Of a DNA stretch of 64,000 nt, positions 60,037 through 64,000 are shown piece by piece. The stretch is taken from contig NZ_QHKY01000002.1 of NCBI RefSeq assembly GCF_003194605.1, positions 372,001 through 436,000 on the forward strand, read 5' to 3'. The position numbers and the translations under genes are program-made. The notes below the pieces were generated by a model, which saw nothing but the letters and a program-made list of their open reading frames with translations, did no database searches and was not told where the DNA came from. This DNA comes from Nocardioides gilvus. GTDB taxonomy: Bacteria; Actinomycetota; Actinomycetes; Propionibacteriales; Nocardioidaceae. Every line of letters begins with the position of its first letter. The first letter of the stretch is position 1.

Positions 60037-60153
60037 CCGGACGTCATCACCAGAGGTCGCCAGGACAGCCAAGTCGTATGACGTTGCGAGGGCTCGACCC
60101 CGGACGTCATCACCAGAGGTCGCCAGGACAGCCAAGTCGTATGACGTTGCGAG
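60037..60153 (+). repeat. Two tandem 54-bp copies of the dispersed repeat (copies d1, d2)
   Basis: 60037-60090 and 60100-60153 are identical over 54 bases (both begin CCGGACGTCATCACCAG and end TATGACGTTGCGAG), separated by nine bases. Each begins with the family core GGACGTCATCA, three bases, GAGGTCGC. The 382-base gap between pirin and the small protein holds the pirin terminator, these copies and about 140 bases that must contain the small gene's promoter. Nothing else was recognised. Confidence 0.9.
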
Positions 60154-60291
60154 CGCCTGTGGTGCGCCCGTGGGGAACCGGCGGCGCTGAGCCGACCGAT
60201 ATGGGGGGAAGTAGGCAATTGTTCGACCTTCTGGGCATCGGGGTGGGGAAGTGCTACTCTTGGTGAACAGAAGATGAACAGGAGGTGTCCC

Positions 60292-60420
60292 ATGATCGAC
60301 ACCAAGAAAAACGAGACGCGCCCCGCAGTCTCCTGGGTCCCCGTCCGCGACAGCGACGGTCGCACCCACATGGAGGCGCGCTGGACCCTCAGCGAGCCGC
60401 ACCACGCTCAAGCTGCCTGA
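60292..60420 (+). CDS. 42-residue small protein
   Basis: MIDTKKNETR then PAVSWVPVRDSDGRTHMEARW and TLSEPHHAQAA. The ATG follows a near-perfect ribosome site (AGGAGG, six bases), the frame ends in TGA at 60418-60420, and a strong terminator begins 17 bases later, so it looks like a complete single-gene unit. A lysine/asparagine-rich start leads to a compact WVPVRDxxGRxHMEARW segment that could be two beta strands. There is no signal peptide or membrane segment. I do not recognise a named family, though similar short W-V-x-V-x-D-x-x-G-R-x-H proteins seem to exist in actinobacteria. Confidence 0.7.
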   Translation: MIDTKKNETRPAVSWVPVRDSDGRTHMEARWTLSEPHHAQAA

Positions 60421-60436
60421 CAGCGCCCCCTCCTTC

Positions 60437-60474
60437 CGAAGAGGCCCACGACCGTTTGGTCGAGGGCCTCTTCG
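60437..60474 (+). terminator. Rho-independent terminator after the 42-residue protein
   Basis: CGAAGAGGCCC plus GACC pairs with GGTC plus GGGCCTCTTCG, with a 2x2 mismatch and a GTTT loop, followed by CATTTTC. It lies 17 bases after the small gene's stop. Confidence 0.85.
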
Positions 60475-60625
60475 CATTTTCGCGGACCCGGCGGCCAGCA
60501 CAGAAGGAGGTGGACTGTTTCGCGGATCGGTCACGCGGGCAGGCGACACCAGAAGGATTCACTCCCCTTTGTGACGGGGATCACACAATGCATCGGAATG
60601 AAGGCTCATCGCCCTTCGTTACTTA

Positions 60626-60639
60626 GTTGAACGTTGAAC
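60626..60639 (+). promoter_or_regulatory. Direct repeat GTTGAAC-GTTGAAC upstream of yceI
   Basis: Two adjacent exact heptamers 27 bases before the yceI ATG, in an AT-rich stretch (TTAGTTGAACGTTGAACAAA). AGTTGAAC-GTT-type sites are commonly seen at MarR-regulated and yceI promoters. The regulator is not in this window. Confidence 0.4.
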
Positions 60640-60665
60640 AAACCCACGACTTTACGGAGCATCCC

Positions 60666-61259
60666 ATGTCCTTCTTCAAGCGCAACAAGTCTGACGAGAC
60701 CTTCGAGGCCCCGACCAAGTCGGTCTCCGACCTGACCGGTGACTACACGATCGACCCGAGCCACAGCCGCCTCGGCTTCCAGGCCCGTCACGCAATGGTC
60801 ACCAACGTCCGTGGCGCGTTCACCGGTTTCGAGGGCACCGCCCACATCGACGCTGCCAACCCGGCCAACTCCTCGGTGAAGGTCTCCGTCCAGACCGCGA
60901 CGGTGGACACCACTTCCCCCGACCGCGACGGCCACCTCAAGTCGGCCGACTTCTTCGACGTCGAGACCTACCCGACCATCTCCTTCACCTCCACCGGCGT
61001 CGAGCGCGACGGCGACGAGTGGGCCGTCACCGGCGACCTCACCATCAAGGACGTCACCAAGCCGATCACGATCGTGTTCGAGGAGACCGGCTCGGCCCAG
61101 GACCCCTTCGGCAACACCCGCGTCGGCTTCGAGGGATCCACCGCCGTCAACCGCAAGGACTGGGGCCTGGTGTGGAACGCCGCGCTCGAGACCGGCGGCG
61201 TCCTCGTCTCCGAGAAGATCAAGCTCGACTTCGACATCTCCGCGATCAAGAACGTCTGA
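60666..61259 (+). CDS. YceI-family lipid-binding protein
   Basis: 197 residues from ATG 60666 (GGAG seven bases upstream; an in-frame start at 60627 overlaps the repeat operator). A short polar start (FFKRNKSDETFEAPTKS) precedes the lipocalin-like YceI domain: LTGDYTIDPSHSRLGFQARHAMVTNVRGAFTGFEGTAHID, DRDGHLKSADFFDVETYPTISFTS, GDLTIKDVTKPITIVFEETG, FEGSTAVNRKDWGLVWN, ending VSEKIKLDFDISAIKNV. YceI proteins bind isoprenoid quinones or other polyprenyl lipids. No export signal is present, so this one is probably cytoplasmic. Confidence 0.92.
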   Translation: MSFFKRNKSDETFEAPTKSVSDLTGDYTIDPSHSRLGFQARHAMVTNVRGAFTGFEGTAHIDAANPANSSVKVSVQTATVDTTSPDRDGHLKSADFFDVETYPTISFTSTGVERDGDEWAVTGDLTIKDVTKPITIVFEETGSAQDPFGNTRVGFEGSTAVNRKDWGLVWNAALETGGVLVSEKIKLDFDISAIKNV

Positions 61260-61288
61260 TCGCTCGCTGATCACTCGCTGATCGCCTC

Positions 61289-61321
61289 GAGGCCCCGTCC
61301 GCATCCTGCGGGCGGGGCCTC
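61289..61321 (+). terminator. Terminator after yceI
   Basis: GAGGCCCCGTCCGC / GCGGGCGGGGCCTC, a 14-bp stem with one G-T pair and an ATCCT loop, followed by TGCG, 29 bases after the stop. Three 11-base repeats beginning TGATC precede it. Confidence 0.75.
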
Positions 61322-61374
61322 TGCGCGCCCTGCTCCGGAGCACGCGGACACAGGCACGGCAAGGCAGAAACGCG

Positions 61375-61413
61375 GAGGAGGGCCCGACAACCAGTGGCTG
61401 TCGAACCCTCCTC
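61375..61413 (-). terminator. Terminator of deaD
   Basis: GAGGAGGG and CCCTCCTC form the base of the stem, with CGACA/TGTCG above an internal loop, 18 bases beyond the deaD stop. A moderate hairpin without a U-tract. Confidence 0.6.
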
Positions 61414-61431
61414 AGCAGTTGCGAAGGACGA

Positions 61432-63243
61432 TCAGTCCTTGTGGCGCGGCTTCTTGTACGGCTTCTTCTCGTAACCACCGTCGCCACCGGACGAACGGCT
61501 CGGGCCGCTGTCCCGGGTCAGCTCGATGAGCTTGCCGGAGATACGGGTGCCCTTGAGCGCCTCGACAGCACCCGCCGGCAGCGTGGCCGGGAGGTCGACC
61601 AACGAGTGGTCCATCCGGATGTCGATCTTGCCGAAGTCGTTGCGACCCAGCCCGCCTTCGTTGGCGAGCGCGCCGACGATCTGGCGGGGCTCGACCTTGT
61701 GGCGCTTGCCCACGGAGATCCGGTAGGTCGCCAGGTTGGCGTCGTTGCCGGCGCGGCGCGGCGCGCGGCGCTCACCACGATCGCCGCGGTCACCCCCACG
61801 GTCGGGACGGCCACGGCCGCCACGGTCGTCGCGACCACCACGGTCGTCACGGTCGTTGCGCGGCGTGTGCAGGAGCTCCTGGGCCGGCTCGAGGACCAGC
61901 GGGGTCTCACCGTGCTGGACTGCGGCCAGCGCAGCGGCCACGTCGACCTCGGGAACGTCGTACTCGTCCACGTAGTGCTTGACCACGTCGCGGAAGAAGT
62001 CGATCTTGTCGTTCTCGGCCAGCGCAGCGGTGATCGCGTCGTCGAAGCGCGAGAGACGGGTCTTGTTGACCTCGTCGACGCTCGGCAGCTGCATCTGGGT
62101 CAGCGGCTGGCGGGTCGCCTTCTCGATCGCGCGGAGCAGGTGGCGCTCACGCGGCGTGACGAAGGCGATCGAGTCGCCCTTGCGACCGGCGCGGCCCGTA
62201 CGACCGATGCGGTGCACGTAGGACTCGGTGTCGGTGGGGATGTCGAAGTTGACGACGTGGCTGATCCGCTCCACGTCGAGCCCGCGGGCCGCGACGTCGG
62301 TGGCGACCAAGATGTCGAGCTTGCCGTCGCGCAGCTGGTTGATGGTGCGCTCGCGCTGCACCTGGGCGACGTCACCGTTGATCGCCTGGGCCGAGTAGCC
62401 ACGGGCGCGCAGCTTCTCGGCCAGCACCTCGGTGATCTGCTTCGTACGGACGAAGACGATCATGCCTTCGAAGTTCTCGACCTCGAGGATCCGGGTCAGC
62501 GCGTCGACCTTCTGCGGGTAGCTCACCATGAGGTAGCGCTGGGTGATGTTGATCGAGGTCGTGGTCTTGGTCTTGACCGTGACCTCGACCGGGTCGTTGA
62601 GGTGCTTCTTGGAGATGCGACGGATCTGGCTCGGCATGGTGGCCGAGAAGAGGGCCACCTGCTTGGTCGCCGGGGTGTCGGCGAGGATCGTCTCGACGTC
62701 CTCCGCGAAGCCCATCTTCAGCATCTCGTCGGCCTCGTCGAGGACCAGGAAGCGGAGCTCGCTCAGGTCGAGCGTGCCCTTCTCGAGGTGGTCCATGATG
62801 CGGCCGGGAGTGCCGACGACGACGTGCACGCCGCGACGGAGCGCGGAGAGCTGCACGCCGTAACCCTGGCCGCCGTAGACGGGGAGGACGCGGATGCCGG
62901 TCTGGGCGGAGGCGTACCGCTCGAAGGCCTCGGAGACCTGGAGCGCGAGCTCGCGGGTCGGGGCCAGCACCAGGGCCTGCGGGGTCTTCTGGGACGGGTC
63001 GAGGTTGCTCAGGATCGGCAGCGCGAAGGCAGCGGTCTTGCCGGTGCCGGTCTGCGCCAGGCCGACGACGTCGCGACCCTCGAGCAGCGGCGGGATGGTC
63101 GCCGCCTGGATCGGGGAAGGCGTCTCGTAGCCGACCGACTTCAGCATCTTCAGGACCTTGGGGTCCAGTCCCAGATCCGCAAAAGTGGGGGTCTGGGGGG
63201 CTGCCTCGTCAACGAGGGCGGTATCTGGGGCAGAGTCACTCAT
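61432..63243 (-). CDS. deaD: DEAD-box RNA helicase DeaD/CsdA-like
   Basis: 603 residues. Core motifs: GYETPSPIQAATIPPLLEGRDVVGLAQTGTGKTAAFALP, LAPTRELALQVSEAF, FLVLDEADEMLKMGF, FSATMP, VATDVAARGLDVERISHVVNFDIPTDTESYVHRIGRTGRAGRKG. After residue about 440 come a basic Arg/Gly/Asp-rich linker (DDRGGRDDRGGRGRPDRGGDRG) and a DbpA-type RNA-binding domain (YRISVGKRHKVEPRQIVGALANEGGLGRNDFGKIDIRMDHSLVDLP), then a basic tail. This layout is that of the cold-shock helicase DeaD acting in ribosome assembly and mRNA decay. Confidence 0.95.
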   Translation of the reverse strand: MSDSAPDTALVDEAAPQTPTFADLGLDPKVLKMLKSVGYETPSPIQAATIPPLLEGRDVVGLAQTGTGKTAAFALPILSNLDPSQKTPQALVLAPTRELALQVSEAFERYASAQTGIRVLPVYGGQGYGVQLSALRRGVHVVVGTPGRIMDHLEKGTLDLSELRFLVLDEADEMLKMGFAEDVETILADTPATKQVALFSATMPSQIRRISKKHLNDPVEVTVKTKTTTSINITQRYLMVSYPQKVDALTRILEVENFEGMIVFVRTKQITEVLAEKLRARGYSAQAINGDVAQVQRERTINQLRDGKLDILVATDVAARGLDVERISHVVNFDIPTDTESYVHRIGRTGRAGRKGDSIAFVTPRERHLLRAIEKATRQPLTQMQLPSVDEVNKTRLSRFDDAITAALAENDKIDFFRDVVKHYVDEYDVPEVDVAAALAAVQHGETPLVLEPAQELLHTPRNDRDDRGGRDDRGGRGRPDRGGDRGDRGERRAPRRAGNDANLATYRISVGKRHKVEPRQIVGALANEGGLGRNDFGKIDIRMDHSLVDLPATLPAGAVEALKGTRISGKLIELTRDSGPSRSSGGDGGYEKKPYKKPRHKD

Positions 63244-63312
63244 GCTCCAACGTTATCCGCCGAGCGCTCAGGCGCAAGATTCCTGGTCGACGCGACATCC
63301 GTCACCACCCGC

Positions 63313-64000
63313 TCACCAGGACCAGCGCAGGCCCACCCCTCCGGGCCCGAAGCGGTGCCGGACGACCCGCACGAGCCGGTCGTCCTGCGTGATGTCGCAC
63401 GCCTGCTCGACCTCGTCGACGCGCACGAGACCGCGCAGATCGCGCGGCGTGGAGCCAGCGGCGAAGACCACCTCGACCGACACCTCCTCCACCTCGTGGT
63501 GCACCCAGTGCTCGTAGAAGTCGTCGGGCGCGACGTCACTGGGCAGGTGGGTGCGGTGCACGGTGCTGGCCGTCCCTCCCTCGCGCAATGGCGCCGGGAG
63601 CACCAGTGAGGTGGCGAAGACCCCCTCCGCGAGGTCGACGTAGGACGGCCCGAGGCGACACCCCTCCACCGGCTCCACGCGCCCACGGCCGGTGACCGGC
63701 GTCGCGGTCACCAGGACGACCGGGAACGCGTCGACGCCACCAGCGGGCGAGACCCACTGCGTACGTTGGGTGATCCGGCGGGCAGCGCCCTGCTCATCCA
63801 ACTCGAGGACCACCTCGACCCGGGTCTCGGTCATCAACTGTCCGGCGCGGTCGAAGCCCAGGGCGGTCCGGGCGCGACGAACCGAGTCGGAGACACGTCG
63901 GGTGTCGGGCTCCGCGGCATGGGCCGGCGCTCCGGTCGCCGGCGTCGGGAGGACGCCGTCGAAGGTGCCGGGGCGGCGACTGCGGTGGCTCCCGGTGGCG
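63313..64000 (-). CDS. Unrecognised protein, N-terminus cut by the window edge
   Basis: The frame is open from the stop at 63313 to the right edge, giving at least 229 residues; a TTG at 63837 is only an internal codon. Visible parts: a Pro/Ala-rich segment (GVLPTPATGAPAHAAEP), DTRRVSDSVRRARTALGFDRAGQLMTETRVEVVLELDEQGAARRITQRTQWVSPAGG, and a beta-rich C-terminus ending GPGGVGLRWSW. The C-terminal layout suggests a ligand-binding domain fused behind something upstream, possibly a helix-turn-helix regulator, but no motif proves it. Confidence 0.6.
   Translation of the reverse strand, partial: ATGSHRSRRPGTFDGVLPTPATGAPAHAAEPDTRRVSDSVRRARTALGFDRAGQLMTETRVEVVLELDEQGAARRITQRTQWVSPAGGVDAFPVVLVTATPVTGRGRVEPVEGCRLGPSYVDLAEGVFATSLVLPAPLREGGTASTVHRTHLPSDVAPDDFYEHWVHHEVEEVSVEVVFAAGSTPRDLRGLVRVDEVEQACDITQDDRLVRVVRHRFGPGGVGLRWSW

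Noticed and set aside
61441..63609. 722-codon plus-strand frame opposite deaD
   Set aside because: Antisense shadow of a helicase with every DEAD-box motif in place.

Overview
The window reads as one piece of chromosome from a high-GC (roughly 70%) Gram-positive actinobacterium, most likely Nocardioidaceae (Nocardioides-like). Support for this: a SigK/RskA pair beside a fasciclin lipoprotein, a TIGR03084-type protein, DUF3054 and DUF3099 proteins, a likely F420-dependent flavin-fold enzyme, a mycobacterial-type alpha-methylacyl-CoA racemase, many lipoproteins with clear lipoboxes, GTG starts and 4-base ATGA/GTGA overlaps. I see no rRNA, tRNA, CRISPR array, insertion sequence or prophage. Both edges cut genes: a TetR-like regulator on the left and an unrecognised gene on the right.

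Layout. 1-7.2 kb: TetR fragment with an FAD oxidoreductase, a WYL regulator divergent from RidA, TfoX-like, HhH, RibD-like reductase, DUF3099, CorA and a PPOX enzyme. 7.3-14.0 kb: a SigK module (molybdopterin oxidoreductase, fasciclin lipoprotein, sigK, rskA) flanked by four related small lipoproteins. Two near-identical SigK-type promoters are visible. 14.1-18.1 kb: ABC-F ATPase, secreted alpha/beta hydrolase, Pcm. 18.2-27.6 kb: a tightly overlapped seven-gene acyl-CoA catabolic operon (TetR, TIGR03084 protein, AtuA-like protein, two acyl-CoA dehydrogenases, both subunits of an acyl-CoA carboxylase). 27.6-34.7 kb: membrane protein, SDR, phosphatase, an ABC system, lipoprotein hydrolase. 34.8-39.2 kb: FadB/FadA beta-oxidation pair with a divergent MerR regulator. 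39.2-43.8 kb: FtsX-type ABC transporter with a PadR repressor, then a PPOX protein. 43.9-50.3 kb: NAD-binding protein, lipoproteins, CPBP protease, RhlE helicase, alpha-methylacyl-CoA racemase. 50.4-59.9 kb: PadR and 2,4-dienoyl-CoA reductase, UDP-glucose dehydrogenase, two family-2 glycosyltransferases, a GH1-fold protein lacking its acid/base glutamate, and pirin. 60-64 kb: repeats, a 42-residue protein, YceI, DeaD helicase and the cut gene.

How they work together: lipid catabolism dominates (acyl-CoA operon, FadAB, racemase, dienoyl-CoA reductase), each unit with its own local repressor-type gene and a visible palindromic operator candidate. The SigK module looks like an extracytoplasmic response that induces its own sigma factor. 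The Ugd/glycosyltransferase/GH1 block suggests surface-sugar metabolism.

Most worth following: the paired SigK promoters with a probably leaderless oxidoreductase gene, the lipoprotein family around that module, the altered GH1 active site, a dispersed palindromic repeat family (GGACGTCATCA, three variable bases, GAGGTYGC), a perfect 21-bp inverted repeat, and a 42-residue conserved-looking small protein with its own terminator.
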